The notes under the pieces were generated by a model. It did not search any database. It had not been told where the DNA came from and saw only the letters and a program-made list of their open reading frames with translations. A DNA stretch of 63,641 nt, from NCBI GenBank assembly GCA_902805545.1, contig CADCTD010000076.1, positions 1-63,641 on the forward strand, in the 5' to 3' direction. Source of the DNA: an uncultured Craurococcus sp. (GTDB taxonomy: Bacteria; Pseudomonadota; Alphaproteobacteria; Acetobacterales; Acetobacteraceae). Of this stretch, positions 27,595 through 38,561 are shown in pieces. A program made the translations under genes and the position numbers. Numbering within the stretch: the first letter of the stretch is position 1; each line of letters begins with the position of its first letter.

Positions 27595-28676
27595 TTCGGG
27601 ACGGTCACGCCGAGCTTGCGGGCGCAATCGACGATGCCGGCCCAGGTATCCGGCTGCAGCGGCACGCCGTTGGCGAGGCGCTCCGCCTTCAGCCGCGCCT
27701 CGGTCTCGCCAGGGGCCAGCACCTCGCCGCCGGGCCTGGCCGGTCGGCAGGACTTCACCCAGGTGACGTACTCTTCCGCCGCCTGCTTGAACGCCGCCTC
27801 GGTGCCGAAATGCCGGGGCGAGATGTAGATCGAGAGCATGCCATTGGCGATGCGCCCGCGCGCATCCACCGGGCCGGAACAGCCGCCGCCGGTGAAGGCG
27901 CCGGCCAGCAGCTCGCACATGAAGGCGAGGCCGGAGCCCTTGTGCTCGCCGAAGGCACGGATGGCGCCGAGCCCGCCCGAGGGGTTGCGCGGCCCGACCG
28001 GCGGATAGTCGCCATAAAGCGTGTGAGGGTCGCCGGAGAGGGTGCCGTCCGGCTCGATCAGCGCATCCGGCGGCAGCGGCTTGCCGCCGTTGGAGGCGAC
28101 GAGGACCTTGCCCTCGGCGACATGCGAGGTGGCGAAGTCGAGCACCACCGGCGGGTCGGTCGGCACGCCGACGGAAAAGGGCGCGGTGGAGAAGCGCCGC
28201 TCCGTCCCGCCGAAGGGGGCGACGAGCACGCTGCCCGCGACATTGACGAAATGGATGGAGATCAGCCCGGCCGCGACCGCCTGCTCCGCATAGGCGCCGA
28301 TGCGGCCGACATGCCCGGCATTGCGCAGCGCGATGATGGCGGTGCCGTGTTGCCTCGCCCGCTCGATCCCGAGGGCCACGGCCTGAGGTGCCACGGTCTG
28401 GCCGAAGCCGTAGTGCCCGTCGAGCAGGGCGAAGGCGCCGCCATCGGTGACGATCTCGGCCTGCTGGCCGGCGACGACATAGCCGGCCTGCTGCCAGTCG
28501 ACATAGCGCGGCACGCGGGCCACGCCATGGCTGTCATGCCCGGCGAGGTTGGCGCCGAGCAGGTGCTCGGCGATGCGGTCCGCCTCGGCCGCATCGCAGC
28601 CGCTGGCGCGGAAGATGTTGCCGACAAGGGCGGCGAGGGGTTCGGCGCCGATCAGCACCGGTTGGTAGTCTGCCAT
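27591..28676 (-). CDS. Malate/L-lactate dehydrogenase family (Ldh2) oxidoreductase
   Basis: A 361-residue NAD(P)-dependent 2-hydroxyacid/2-ketoacid oxidoreductase of the LdhMDH family, distinct from classical lactate dehydrogenases. It has the conserved GHDSHGVARVPRYVD near residue 50 with the active-site His, then VDFATSHVAEGK-like and GEHKGSGLAFMCELLAGAFTGG segments. Members reduce or oxidise compounds such as 2,3-diketo-L-gulonate, ureidoglycolate or sulfolactate. Co-location with a sugar-type ABC importer suggests a hydroxy- or sugar-acid substrate (inference). Confidence 0.9.
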   Translation of the reverse strand: MADYQPVLIGAEPLAALVGNIFRASGCDAAEADRIAEHLLGANLAGHDSHGVARVPRYVDWQQAGYVVAGQQAEIVTDGGAFALLDGHYGFGQTVAPQAVALGIERARQHGTAIIALRNAGHVGRIGAYAEQAVAAGLISIHFVNVAGSVLVAPFGGTERRFSTAPFSVGVPTDPPVVLDFATSHVAEGKVLVASNGGKPLPPDALIEPDGTLSGDPHTLYGDYPPVGPRNPSGGLGAIRAFGEHKGSGLAFMCELLAGAFTGGGCSGPVDARGRIANGMLSIYISPRHFGTEAAFKQAAEEYVTWVKSCRPARPGGEVLAPGETEARLKAERLANGVPLQPDTWAGIVDCARKLGVTVPN

Positions 28677-28691
28677 GGCGCGATCCTAGCC

Positions 28692-29795
28692 CTAAAGCAC
28701 CATGTCCGTCTTCGGGTCGATCAGGTGCATCTGGTCCATGTCGACCGCCATGGCGGCGACGCGGCCCGGCGCGACCTCGATCGCAGGGTCGAAGCGGGCG
28801 CAGATCTCATGCCCTTCGACCCAGAAATGCAGCAGCGTCTCCATCCCCATCGGCTCGACGACCTCGGGCGCGGCCTCGAAATGGGCGATGTTCGGCCGGT
28901 GCTCGTTCGGGTGCGGCTCTGTCAGGTGCTCCGGACGGATGCCGAAGAGCAGCTCCCGCCCGACATGCGGCGCGTAGCGGGCGGCGCGGGCGGCGGGCAC
29001 CGGCAGCACCGCCCGCTCCGTCATGCGGACGACGAGGCCGGAGCCTGTCTCCTCCAGCCGCGCCGGGATGAAATTCATCGACGGGCTGCCGATGAATCCG
29101 GCGACGAAGCGCGTCTTCGGGTGGTGGTAGAGCTCCTGCGGCGGGCCGACCTGCTCGATCTTGCCGTGGTTCATCACGACCACGCGGTCGGCCAGCGTCA
29201 TCGCCTCGACCTGGTCATGGGTGACGTAGACGGTGGTGGTGCGGACGGTCTGGTGGACCTTCTTGATCTCGGTCCGCATCTGCACGCGCAGCTTGGCGTC
29301 GAGGTTCGACAGCGGCTCGTCGAACAGGAAGACCTTCGGGTCCCGCACGATGGCGCGGCCCATGGCGACGCGCTGCCGCTGGCCGCCCGAGAGCGCCTTC
29401 GGCTTGCGGTCGAGCAGCATGCCGATGTCGAGGATCTTCGCCGCATTCTCGACCCGGCGCCTGATCTCGCCCTTGTCGAACTTCCGCAGGGTGAGGCCGA
29501 AGGCCATGTTGTCGTAGACGGTCATGTGCGGGTAGAGCGCGTAGTTCTGGAACACCATGGCGATGTCCCGGTCGCGCGGGGGGACGTCGTTGACGACGGT
29601 GCCGCCGATATCGATCTCGCCGCTGGAGATCTCCTCGAGCCCCGCGATCATCCGCAGCGTCGTCGACTTGCCGCAGCCGGAGGGGCCGACCAGCACCACG
29701 AACTCATGGTCGGCGATGTCGAGGTCGATCCCCTTCACCGCCTGGACGCCGCCCTCGTATTCCTTGACAACCTTGCGCAGATGCACCTGTGCCAT
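28692..29795 (-). CDS. Sugar-type ABC importer ATP-binding protein (UgpC/MalK family)
   Basis: A 367-residue ATPase. Walker A is GPSGCGKST (37-45), the Q-loop is [17 protein letters not shown], the signature is [14 protein letters not shown], and Walker B is [18 protein letters not shown]-terminal regulatory TOBE domain ([10 protein letters not shown]) completes it, as in carbohydrate importers. It sits directly after the two permeases (eight bases from the second), making the importer complete. Confidence 0.93.
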   Translation of the reverse strand: MAQVHLRKVVKEYEGGVQAVKGIDLDIADHEFVVLVGPSGCGKSTTLRMIAGLEEISSGEIDIGGTVVNDVPPRDRDIAMVFQNYALYPHMTVYDNMAFGLTLRKFDKGEIRRRVENAAKILDIGMLLDRKPKALSGGQRQRVAMGRAIVRDPKVFLFDEPLSNLDAKLRVQMRTEIKKVHQTVRTTTVYVTHDQVEAMTLADRVVVMNHGKIEQVGPPQELYHHPKTRFVAGFIGSPSMNFIPARLEETGSGLVVRMTERAVLPVPAARAARYAPHVGRELLFGIRPEHLTEPHPNEHRPNIAHFEAAPEVVEPMGMETLLHFWVEGHEICARFDPAIEVAPGRVAAMAVDMDQMHLIDPKTDMVL

Positions 29796-29803
29796 GGCGC
29801 GGC

Positions 29804-30700
29804 TTATCCCTTCGTCGCGCCGGCGGTGAGGCCGGCGATGTAGTAGTCCATGAGGAAGGCGTAGACGACGACCGGCGGCAGGGCCGCCATCAGCGCGCCC
29901 GCCATGATCTGCCCCCAGGCGAAGGTGTCGCCCCGGATGAGCTGCGAGACGACGCCGATGGTCAGCGGCATGTGCTCCGGCGTGGTGACGAAGGCCGTCG
30001 GGTAGACGAAGGCTGCCCAGGACACCGTGAAGGCGAAGATCGTCGCCGCGATGATGCCGGGGAGTGCGACGGGGATGAAGATCTTGGTCAGCATCTGCAT
30101 CCAGCCCGCGCCGTCGATCAGCGCCGCCTCGTCCAGCTCCTTCGGGATGGAGGCGAAGTAGCCGATCATGATCCAGGTGCAGAAGGGCACCGTCAGCGTC
30201 GGGTAGATGAGGATCAGGCCCCAGATCGAGTTCAGCAGGCCGAGCCCGCCGACGATCTGGTAGAGCGGGATGAAGAGCAGCGTGTCCGGCACGAGGTAGG
30301 TCAGGAACACGCCGGTCGCCAGGGCCTGGCTGCCCCAGAATTTCATCCGCGCCAGCGAGAAGGCCGCCAGCACCGAGATCACCATGGAGATGACGACGAC
30401 GCAGAGGGTGATGACCACGCTGTTGACGAAGAAGCCGCGGAACAGCGGGTTGGCGATCAGCTCCATGTAGTTCTCGAGCGTCGGCGCCCGGACGAGCCAG
30501 GGGTTGCCCTGGAGGTTCGAGATCTCCGCGCTGCTCTTCAGGCTGGTGACCAGCATGTAGAAGGGAGGCGCGAGGAAGATGATCGTCGCCACGATCAGCG
30601 AGGCATAGGCCGTCCACAGCGCCCAGCGCCGCTCGGAGCGGAGGCTGCCGAGCTTCTTGCCGGTATAGGAGACGATGGTGTTCGCAGAGCTGGCGGACAT
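29804..30700 (-). CDS. Sugar-type ABC importer permease (MalG-like)
   Basis: A 298-residue inner-membrane permease with six helices and the EAA loop ([27 protein letters not shown]) that contacts the ATPase. The ATG overlaps the stop of the first permease gene (ATGA), so expression is coupled. Confidence 0.92.
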   Translation of the reverse strand: MSASSANTIVSYTGKKLGSLRSERRWALWTAYASLIVATIIFLAPPFYMLVTSLKSSAEISNLQGNPWLVRAPTLENYMELIANPLFRGFFVNSVVITLCVVVISMVISVLAAFSLARMKFWGSQALATGVFLTYLVPDTLLFIPLYQIVGGLGLLNSIWGLILIYPTLTVPFCTWIMIGYFASIPKELDEAALIDGAGWMQMLTKIFIPVALPGIIAATIFAFTVSWAAFVYPTAFVTTPEHMPLTIGVVSQLIRGDTFAWGQIMAGALMAALPPVVVYAFLMDYYIAGLTAGATKG

Positions 30701-31641
30701 CACATCTGCTCCTTGTTGCGGCGGTTGATGCCGCGGAGGATGAAGAAGGCGAAGATCGCCAGCACCGGGAACATGAAGAGGCTCACGGCGGCGCCGCGCG
30801 GCAGGTTGCCGGAGAGGATGCCGACCTGGAAGGCGTAGGAGGCGAAGACCTGCGTCAGGTCGCGCGGCCCGCCATTGGTCAGCACCCGCACGATGTCGTA
30901 ATTGGCGAAGGTCACGATCAGGCTGAACAGCACGGTGATCGAGATGATGTTCTGCATCATCGGCAGTGTCACGTAGCGCAGCCCCTGCCAGCCCGTGGCG
31001 CCGTCGATGGCGGCCGCCTCGTAGAGCTGGTCCGGCACTGATTTCAGCGCCGCCAGGTACATGATCATGAAGAAGGGCGAGCCGTACCAGACATTCACCA
31101 GGATGACCGAGAGGCGCGCCCACCAGGGCTCGCCGAGCCAGGGCACAGCGGGCACGGCGAAGATGTTCAGCAGCCAGTTGATGGAAGAGTAGGAGGGATC
31201 GAACATCCACCACCAGCCGAGGGTCGAGAGCGCCGGCGGGATGACCCAGGGGATGAGCAGCATGCCGCGCCACTTCCGCTGCCCCTTGGCCGGGATGTGG
31301 TGCAGCATGTGCGCCAGCCAGAACCCGATCAGCGCCTTGGCGATCACCGCGCCCACGGCGAAGATGCAGGACTGCCAGATCACCATCCAGAAGGTGTCGC
31401 TCTCGAGCAGGATCTCGAAATTGCCGAGGCCGATATTGGCCGTCATCCGGCGATTGAGCGTCGAGAGCCACATCGCATAGCCGGCCGGATAGACGACGAG
31501 GCCGCCGATCAGCGCGATCAGCGGCAGCGCCATCAGGAAGGCGATGGTCGATCGGCGCCGGGCGAAGCGCTGCATCGTGTTGGAACGCCCGGTGGCAGCC
31601 GGTGCCGGTGCGCCGGCGACGAGGGTGCCGTCCGCGGCCAT
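30700..31641 (-). CDS. Sugar-type ABC importer permease (MalF-like)
   Basis: A 313-residue first permease of the importer, with membrane helices throughout and the EAA loop [24 protein letters not shown]. The ATG at 31641 is chosen over a TTG two codons upstream because a GGAGG lies seven bases before it. Confidence 0.91.
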   Translation of the reverse strand: MAADGTLVAGAPAPAATGRSNTMQRFARRRSTIAFLMALPLIALIGGLVVYPAGYAMWLSTLNRRMTANIGLGNFEILLESDTFWMVIWQSCIFAVGAVIAKALIGFWLAHMLHHIPAKGQRKWRGMLLIPWVIPPALSTLGWWWMFDPSYSSINWLLNIFAVPAVPWLGEPWWARLSVILVNVWYGSPFFMIMYLAALKSVPDQLYEAAAIDGATGWQGLRYVTLPMMQNIISITVLFSLIVTFANYDIVRVLTNGGPRDLTQVFASYAFQVGILSGNLPRGAAVSLFMFPVLAIFAFFILRGINRRNKEQM

Positions 31642-31702
31642 GCTCAATCCTCCCTGGTGGCAGCAAGTATGGCGGGCGGCGCGCGCCGCCCGCCGGTGAT
31701 CG

Positions 31703-33064
31703 TCAGCCGCCGCGGACGATTGTCGTCAACTCACGCTCCAGCCAGCCGAGCGCCTGGTCGACCGTATCGCCGCCCTGGGCGACGCGGGCGATGACCTTGG
31801 TGTTCAGCGCCTGGACGTACATCTGCGCCGCGAATTCGCCCGGTGCGGGAGCGAAGGCGATGGAGGGCTTCGCCTTGTGGTGCGGCTTCAGCGGGTAATT
31901 GTAGACCGTGCCGACCGGCGGGCCCTCGGTCTCCCAGATCTTGAAGTCGCTCATGCTCTGGAAGGGCGGGATGTCGTAGCCGCTGGTCTTGCTGGTCAGC
32001 GCCTCGGCCGAGGACCGCTCGCTGAGGAATTCCAGCAGCACCTTGGCCGTCTGCTTGTTACGGCCGAAATTCCAGATGCCCGAGGTCCAGGGGAGATAGG
32101 CGAGGAAGCGCCCTTCCGGCCCCGCCGGCATCGGGATGGTCCAGCACTTCTCGGCCACCTGCGGCTGGTCGCGCTTGGCCACCGCCCAGGCGGAGGGCGG
32201 GTTGAAGACGAGGGCCGCGCGGCCGGAGATCAGCGCCCGGTTGTTCGAGGCGTCGTCCCAGGCCCAGACATCGTTCGGCAGCGCCTTCGAAAGCCGGACG
32301 GCATACTCGACGGCGGTGCGCAGCTTCTGGTTGCCACGGACGGTCAGCTTGCCCTTCTCGTCCATCATCGAGGCGCCGTAGCTGGCGAAGAGCGCGCCCA
32401 CCCAGTCCACCGCATCGGTGAAGGCACCCATCGGCAGGCCGAAGGGGAAGCCGGCCTTGGAGCATTTCTCGGCTGCGGTGAGGAAGGTATCCCAGGTCCA
32501 GGTATCGGCGCCCGGCCCGGCCTGGCCGCTGGCCGGCCACATGGCGCGGACATCGATGCCGGCATGCTCCTGCATCAGGTCGAAGCGCACGCAGGCCGGC
32601 TTGTTCTGGGTGCCGGAGACGGCGGGGACGCCGCGCCACGCGCCCTCGCGCTTCGCCAGGTATTCGGCGACCGGGTTGATCGGCCCGTACTTGGCGACGA
32701 GGCGGTTGATGACGTCATCCACCGGCTCCAGCACGCCGGCATAGGTGCCGACATCCCAGGGCGCGAGGGAGATGATGTCGTGGCCGCTCTTCGACTGCGC
32801 CTGGGCGGCGCCGGCGAGCTGGAGCTGGTTGCCCGTGGTGTTGATGAAGTCGAGCGTCACCTCGACGCGGTTCTTGTCGCTCCACTCCTTGACCAGGGCG
32901 CGCATCGCGTCGTTCCCGGTCGGGACCCAGTGGTCCCAGAAGGCGACGCGCAGGCTGCCGCCCGTGCCCTGGGCGTGGACCATGGGGGCCGAGAGCACCC
33001 CCGCCGCGATCACGCCGGCACCCGAGCGCAGTGCCCCGCGCCGGGTCATTCCCTTGCTTGCCAT
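31703..33064 (-). CDS. Extracellular solute-binding protein of the sugar-type ABC importer
   Basis: A 453-residue family-1 solute-binding protein. The N-terminus has paired arginines and a signal (TRRGALRSGAGVIAAGVLSAP, cleavage near VHAQ), a possible Tat signal. The mature protein begins with SLRVAFWDHWVPTGNDAMRALVKEW, typical of carbohydrate-binding members. It opens the operon; the permeases follow after 61 bases. The natural ligand is unknown. Confidence 0.9.
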   Translation of the reverse strand: MASKGMTRRGALRSGAGVIAAGVLSAPMVHAQGTGGSLRVAFWDHWVPTGNDAMRALVKEWSDKNRVEVTLDFINTTGNQLQLAGAAQAQSKSGHDIISLAPWDVGTYAGVLEPVDDVINRLVAKYGPINPVAEYLAKREGAWRGVPAVSGTQNKPACVRFDLMQEHAGIDVRAMWPASGQAGPGADTWTWDTFLTAAEKCSKAGFPFGLPMGAFTDAVDWVGALFASYGASMMDEKGKLTVRGNQKLRTAVEYAVRLSKALPNDVWAWDDASNNRALISGRAALVFNPPSAWAVAKRDQPQVAEKCWTIPMPAGPEGRFLAYLPWTSGIWNFGRNKQTAKVLLEFLSERSSAEALTSKTSGYDIPPFQSMSDFKIWETEGPPVGTVYNYPLKPHHKAKPSIAFAPAPGEFAAQMYVQALNTKVIARVAQGGDTVDQALGWLERELTTIVRGG

Positions 33065-33248
33065 TCTTGTCGTCCTTCCCAGCGGGCTGAGGTCGTCCCG
33101 CAGCATCCCTGTCGCGGGCCTGTCCCGGCCCCGTGCACGACTGTGGCGCAGCCCTGCCCCGCTGACAACGGGGAGGTAATGGAACCGGCGGGAACGTGGG
33201 GCGCGGCCGGCCGTTTGGGCGACAATCTGAGACATAAGGACCGTCCCG

Positions 33249-33578
33249 ATGCGCACCATCACCAGCCTGTTCGATTCGCGCGCGGAGGCCGAGCGCGCGG
33301 TCGAGACCCTCGTGCAGCAGCTCAACTATGACCGGGACCGCATTCAGGTGCAGGCGGCCGGGGCGGAAAACGCCACGGCCGGCACCCAGGACCGGCGGAG
33401 CGAGAACCACCACGGCTTCGACCGCGGCCACGGCGGGGGCGAGGGCATCCTCGTCTCCCTCCTGATCGAGGACGACCAGGTGGAGAAGGCGACCCGGGCG
33501 CTCGAGACCAATGGCGGGCGGCTCGGCGAGCAGGCGCCGGGCGACCTGCGGCCGGGGGAGCAGAGCCCGGACATCTGA
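33249..33578 (+). CDS. Small hypothetical protein, stress-protein-17M-like
   Basis: A 109-residue soluble protein. The first 40 residues (MRTITSLFDSRAEAERAVETL) have the pattern of the general-stress-protein-17M-like domain, with a ferredoxin-like alpha/beta layout. The middle is glycine/histidine-rich (HHGFDRGHGGGEG) and the end hydrophilic. Function unknown. It is divergent from the binding-protein gene and stands alone. Confidence 0.65.
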   Translation: MRTITSLFDSRAEAERAVETLVQQLNYDRDRIQVQAAGAENATAGTQDRRSENHHGFDRGHGGGEGILVSLLIEDDQVEKATRALETNGGRLGEQAPGDLRPGEQSPDI

Positions 33579-33620
33579 ACCCGGCTTGCTGCCGCGCCGC
33601 CCGGGGGCGAGCATGGCGGC

Positions 33621-34604
33621 ATGCAGGATCTCCCGAGCTTCGCCGACATCGAGGCCGCCGCCGACCGGCTGCGCGGCCTCGTCCTTCGCACCCCGATGCT
33701 GCGCCACCCGTTGCTGGACGAGCTGACCGGCGGGACCATCCTGGTCAAGCCGGAGCCCCTGCAGCGGACCGGCAGCTTCAAGCTCCGCGGCGCGTTGAAC
33801 GCCGCCCTGCAGCTGCCCCCCGAGGCCAGGGCCGGCGGGGTCGTCACCTATTCCTCCGGCAACCATGCCCAGGCGACGGCCTGCGCGGCGCAGATGCTCG
33901 GTATGCCGGCGATGATCGCGATGCCGGCGGACGGCGCCGTCATCAAGCGCGAGGCGACGCGACGCTGGGGCGCCGAGATCTTGCTCTTCGACCGGCATGA
34001 CGTGGACCGCGAGGCGCTGGCCGCCCGGCTGGTGGCCGAGCGCGGCGCCGCCTTCGTCCCGCCCTTCGACCATCCACAAGTCATCGCCGGCCAGGGCACG
34101 CTGGCGATGGAGCTGGTGGAGGATGCGCGGGCGGCGGGCCTCGCGCTCGATGCGCTCGCGGTCTGCACCGGCGGCGGCGGGCTGGTCGCGGGCTGCGCCC
34201 TGGCGACGGAGGCGCTGGCGCCCGGGGCGGAGGTTTGGGCGGTGGAGCCGGAGGGCTGGGACGACACGCGCCGCAGCCTCGCCGCCGGGGAGCGGGTGGC
34301 GAATGACGGCGCCGGCGACGGGCTCTGCGACGCGCTGCTCGCGCCGCGGCCCGGGGCGCTGACCTTCGCCATCAACCGGCGGCTGCTCGCCGGCGGCCTG
34401 GTGGTGACGGCGGCCGAGGTGTTCCGCGCCATGCGCTTCGCCTTCGAGCACCTGAAGCTCGTCGTCGAGCCGGGCGGGGCGGTGGCGCTGGCGGCGCTGC
34501 TGGCCGGCAGGCTGGAGGCGCGCGGGCGCTGCTGCGGCATCGTGCTCAGCGGCGGCAATGTCGATGCGGCGGTCTTCGCCCGGGCGCTCCAGGCGGAGGC
34601 GTGA
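33621..34604 (+). CDS. PLP-dependent threonine/serine dehydratase
   Basis: A 327-residue fold-II PLP enzyme that deaminates threonine or serine to the keto acid. The cofactor Lys54 is in GSFKLRGA, followed by SSGNHAQATA and the phosphate-binding loop GGGGLVAGCA. There is no C-terminal ACT regulatory domain, so it resembles catabolic or racemase-like members rather than feedback-controlled IlvA. The stop overlaps the next start. Confidence 0.88.
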   Translation: MQDLPSFADIEAAADRLRGLVLRTPMLRHPLLDELTGGTILVKPEPLQRTGSFKLRGALNAALQLPPEARAGGVVTYSSGNHAQATACAAQMLGMPAMIAMPADGAVIKREATRRWGAEILLFDRHDVDREALAARLVAERGAAFVPPFDHPQVIAGQGTLAMELVEDARAAGLALDALAVCTGGGGLVAGCALATEALAPGAEVWAVEPEGWDDTRRSLAAGERVANDGAGDGLCDALLAPRPGALTFAINRRLLAGGLVVTAAEVFRAMRFAFEHLKLVVEPGGAVALAALLAGRLEARGRCCGIVLSGGNVDAAVFARALQAEA

Positions 34605-35248
34605 TGCTGCCCTGGCTGCGCAAGCGGCCGATCCTCGGGGCCGCGGCCGGCCTCGGCCTGCTGGCCGGCGGGTTGGGCTGGCTGCTAGGCCTGCAGGTGC
34701 CGGGCGCGGTGCTGGCCGGCTGGTGCGTCGCGGTCCTCACCGATGCCATCCCGACCTTCACCCTGATGCAGCGGGCGACGCCGGAGATGATCCGCCGCCG
34801 GGCCGAGGAGCTCGACGAGGGGGAGACGGCCGTGCTCTGCGCCAGCTTGGCCTCGGCCATCGCCTCGCTCGTCGCTGTGTTCTGGTATTTGGCCTCGGCC
34901 GAGGGAAAGCCGGGGCCGCAGGAGATCGGCCCGGCCCTGCTGACCATCGCCCTCTCCTGGGGCTTCGTGCACCACCTCTTCGCGGTGCGCTACGCGCATG
35001 AGTACTGGCAGATGGGCGGGCGCGGCCTCGACTTCCCGAAGGAGGCCGAGGGAGAGGAGGAGGAGCCGAACTTCACCGACTTCCTTTATTTCGCCTTCAC
35101 CATCGGCATGACCTTCCAAACCTCCGACGTCGCGGTCAGCGCCCGGCTGATCCGGCAGCTGACGCTGATCCATGCGCTGGTCTCCTTCCTGTTCAACGCC
35201 GTTATCCTGGCGGCGGCGGTGAACCTGGCGGCGAGCCTCGTCGGCTAG
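34604..35248 (+). CDS. DUF1345 membrane protein
   Basis: A 214-residue inner-membrane protein with about five hydrophobic segments and the family signature DFLYFAFTIGMTFQTSDVAVSARLIRQL. Function unknown. The ATG at 34604 has GGAGG four bases before it; a GTG one codon earlier is less well spaced. It overlaps the upstream dehydratase stop by one base. Its stop lies in the self-complementary CTAG shared with the convergent small protein gene. Confidence 0.85.
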   Translation: MLPWLRKRPILGAAAGLGLLAGGLGWLLGLQVPGAVLAGWCVAVLTDAIPTFTLMQRATPEMIRRRAEELDEGETAVLCASLASAIASLVAVFWYLASAEGKPGPQEIGPALLTIALSWGFVHHLFAVRYAHEYWQMGGRGLDFPKEAEGEEEEPNFTDFLYFAFTIGMTFQTSDVAVSARLIRQLTLIHALVSFLFNAVILAAAVNLAASLVG

Positions 35249-35439
35249 ATGTGCGCCTCGCGGCCTCGCTCGGAGCAGGCCCAGCCATGGTCGTGGACCA
35301 GGCCGTCATCGTAGCAGTCGTCGGCCATGGCGATGCGGCGCGGCTCGGGCTCGGCCATCGACTCCTCGCGCCAGGGCATCGGCTCGGCCGCCCAGCCATG
35401 GGAATGGACCAGGCCGTCGTCGTAATCGTCGTTGGACAT
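35245..35439 (-). CDS. Small duplicated YDDGLVH-HGWA protein
   Basis: A 64-residue protein made of two copies of one motif: DDYDDGLVHSHGWA near the start and DDCYDDGLVHDHGWA near the end, joined by an acidic linker. The repeated Asp and His-x-His positions could bind metal, but this is a guess. I cannot name a function. A good ribosome site (GAGGAAA) precedes the ATG. It lies 59 bases after aceA on the same strand, so co-expression with isocitrate lyase is likely. Confidence 0.6.
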   Translation of the reverse strand: MSNDDYDDGLVHSHGWAAEPMPWREESMAEPEPRRIAMADDCYDDGLVHDHGWACSERGREAHI

Positions 35440-35498
35440 GGGACGCTTTCCTCTGGGTTGGGGGAGATGGCCCCACGCCGGGGCGCGGGGCCGGGTGC

Positions 35499-36842
<1,344 letters not shown>

Positions 36843-36876
36843 TCGGTTCTCCAGTCCATCACGTCCCGTAGGACGA

Positions 36877-36889
36877 GTGAATAATTCAC
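36877..36889. promoter_or_regulatory. Perfect palindrome in the aceA/regulator intergenic region
   Basis: GTGAATAATTCAC is an exact inverted repeat about one central base, 35 bases before the aceA ATG. It is AT-rich in a GC-rich genome and is a candidate operator or core promoter element. Another TTCAC occurs at 36905-36909. Confidence 0.5.
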
Positions 36890-36923
36890 ATTGCGGGGCC
36901 GAAGTTCACCGGCTAGATGCTGT

Positions 36924-36938
36924 CAAACCCTGCAAACC
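36924..36938 (+). promoter_or_regulatory. CAAACC direct repeat, candidate regulator site
   Basis: CAAACC occurs at 36924-36929 and again at 36933-36938, nine bases apart, upstream of the regulator GTG. The TGCAAACC part resembles the TTTGCAAA core bound by actinobacterial RamB, a relative of this regulator. An ACATC/GATGT inverted repeat (36966-36982) is closer to the start. Confidence 0.35.
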
Positions 36939-36987
36939 TGTCGAGAATCGCACGGGATCGGGGTAACATCTGTAAAGGATGTGAAGC

Positions 36988-38388
36988 GTGACACGTCCAT
37001 TGATCGGCCGCACGGTTCGCCGCCTGCGGCAGGAGAAGGGCCTGGCGCAACAGGCATTGGCCGCCCGGCTCGGCATCTCGGCCAGCTACCTGAACCTGAT
37101 CGAGCACGACCAGCGCTCCGTCACGGCCAGCCTGCTCATCAAGCTGACCGAAGCTTTGCAGGTCGACATCGCCGCGCTCTCCGGCATCCGCGAGAAGGCG
37201 ATGGAGACGGGGCTGCGCGAGGTGCTCTCCGACCCGCTGCTCGGCCTCGACGAGGTGCCCGAGGAGGAGATCGCCACCATCGCCGGCAGCGCCCCGCATG
37301 CCGGGCGGGCGATGCTGGCGCTCTACCGCGCCTGGCGCGTGGCGCGCGAGGACAGCGGCGGCATCGCGCTGCCGACCGGGCGCCGCCTGCTGCTGCCGAC
37401 CGAGGAGGCGCGCGACTTCTTCCACGACCGCGCCAACCATTTCCCCGTGCTGGAGGCGGCGGCGGAGGCGATCGCCGCCGAGATGCGCACCACGCTGCCC
37501 TCCGAGATGAACCATGCCGTCGCGCAGCGGCTGCGCGAGCGCCACGGCCTCACCGTCGTGGTCGGCCCGCTGCCGGGTGCGCTCCGGCGCTATGATCCGC
37601 AGGGGCGCCGGCTCGAGCTGTCGGAGTCCCTGCCGCGGGAGAGCCGGGGCTTCCACCTCGCCTTCCAGCTCATGCTGCTCGAGGCGGGCGAGGCGGTGCA
37701 GGCGGCGCTCGGCGGCTTCGAGCCCTCGAGCCCGGAGGCAGCGGCGCTCATCCGCATCGGCCTGCTGAACTACGCCGCGGGCGCGCTGCTGATGCCCTAT
37801 GCCGCCTTCTCCTCCGCCGCGCGCAGCCTGCGCCACGACGTGGAGGCGCTGGCCGCGCGCTTTGGCGTCTCCTTCGAGCAGGCCTGCCACCGCCTCACCA
37901 CCCTGCAGCGCGAGGGTGCTCGGGGGGTGCCCTTCTTCTTCCTTCGCGTCGACCCGGCGGGGAATGTCGACAAGCGCTTCAGCGCGGCGGGCTTCCCCTT
38001 CGCCCGCTTCGGCGGCAGCTGCCCCAAATGGATCGTGCATCACGCTTTCGCCATGCCGGGCCAGGTGCGGGTGCAGCTCGCGCAACTGCCGGATGGCGGC
38101 ACCTTCCTCTGCTTCGCCCGTACGGTGCAGGGTGCGCCGACGCGCTGGGGCGAGCCGGCGGCGGTGCATGTCGTCGCCATGGGCTGCGACCTCTCCCGCG
38201 CGCCGGAGGTGGTCTATGGCGACGGGCTGGACCTGGAGAAGGCGATGGTCGGCATCGGCCTGTCCTGCCGGCTTTGCGACCGGCTGGACTGCCGCAGCCG
38301 GGCCTTCCCGCCGCTGGAGCACCGCCTGGCGCTCGACCCGCTGGTGACGACGGCGGCGCCCTACCAGTTCAGCACGCCGAAACGGTGA
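36988..38388 (+). CDS. Short-chain fatty acyl-CoA-type transcriptional regulator (ScfR/RamB-like)
   Basis: A 466-residue regulator. The N-terminal helix-turn-helix (VRRLRQEKGLAQQALAARLGISASYLNLIE) is followed by an IrrE-like DUF955 region at about 150-300 and the C-terminal DUF2083 domain, with a cysteine cluster near the end (GLSCRLCDRLDCRSRAFP). Related proteins sense short-chain acyl-CoA status and control glyoxylate or propionate genes; RamB controls isocitrate lyase in actinobacteria. Divergence from aceA supports that role. The start is GTG with AAGGA upstream. Confidence 0.86.
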   Translation: MTRPLIGRTVRRLRQEKGLAQQALAARLGISASYLNLIEHDQRSVTASLLIKLTEALQVDIAALSGIREKAMETGLREVLSDPLLGLDEVPEEEIATIAGSAPHAGRAMLALYRAWRVAREDSGGIALPTGRRLLLPTEEARDFFHDRANHFPVLEAAAEAIAAEMRTTLPSEMNHAVAQRLRERHGLTVVVGPLPGALRRYDPQGRRLELSESLPRESRGFHLAFQLMLLEAGEAVQAALGGFEPSSPEAAALIRIGLLNYAAGALLMPYAAFSSAARSLRHDVEALAARFGVSFEQACHRLTTLQREGARGVPFFFLRVDPAGNVDKRFSAAGFPFARFGGSCPKWIVHHAFAMPGQVRVQLAQLPDGGTFLCFARTVQGAPTRWGEPAAVHVVAMGCDLSRAPEVVYGDGLDLEKAMVGIGLSCRLCDRLDCRSRAFPPLEHRLALDPLVTTAAPYQFSTPKR

Positions 38389-38561
38389 GGCTGTGTCGAT
38401 TTATCGTCCCGTCATCGCTCTTGCGCAGAACTGCCCCTTGACCGCGGCTCGCTGTGCCGCGAGTTTTGCCAATCGCCAGACCTCGGTTCCCCACGGACCG
38501 GGGCGGCGGGCCGTGCACCAAGGAAGGGGCATGGCTTCAGGAGCACCGAAGAGTTTCCGAT

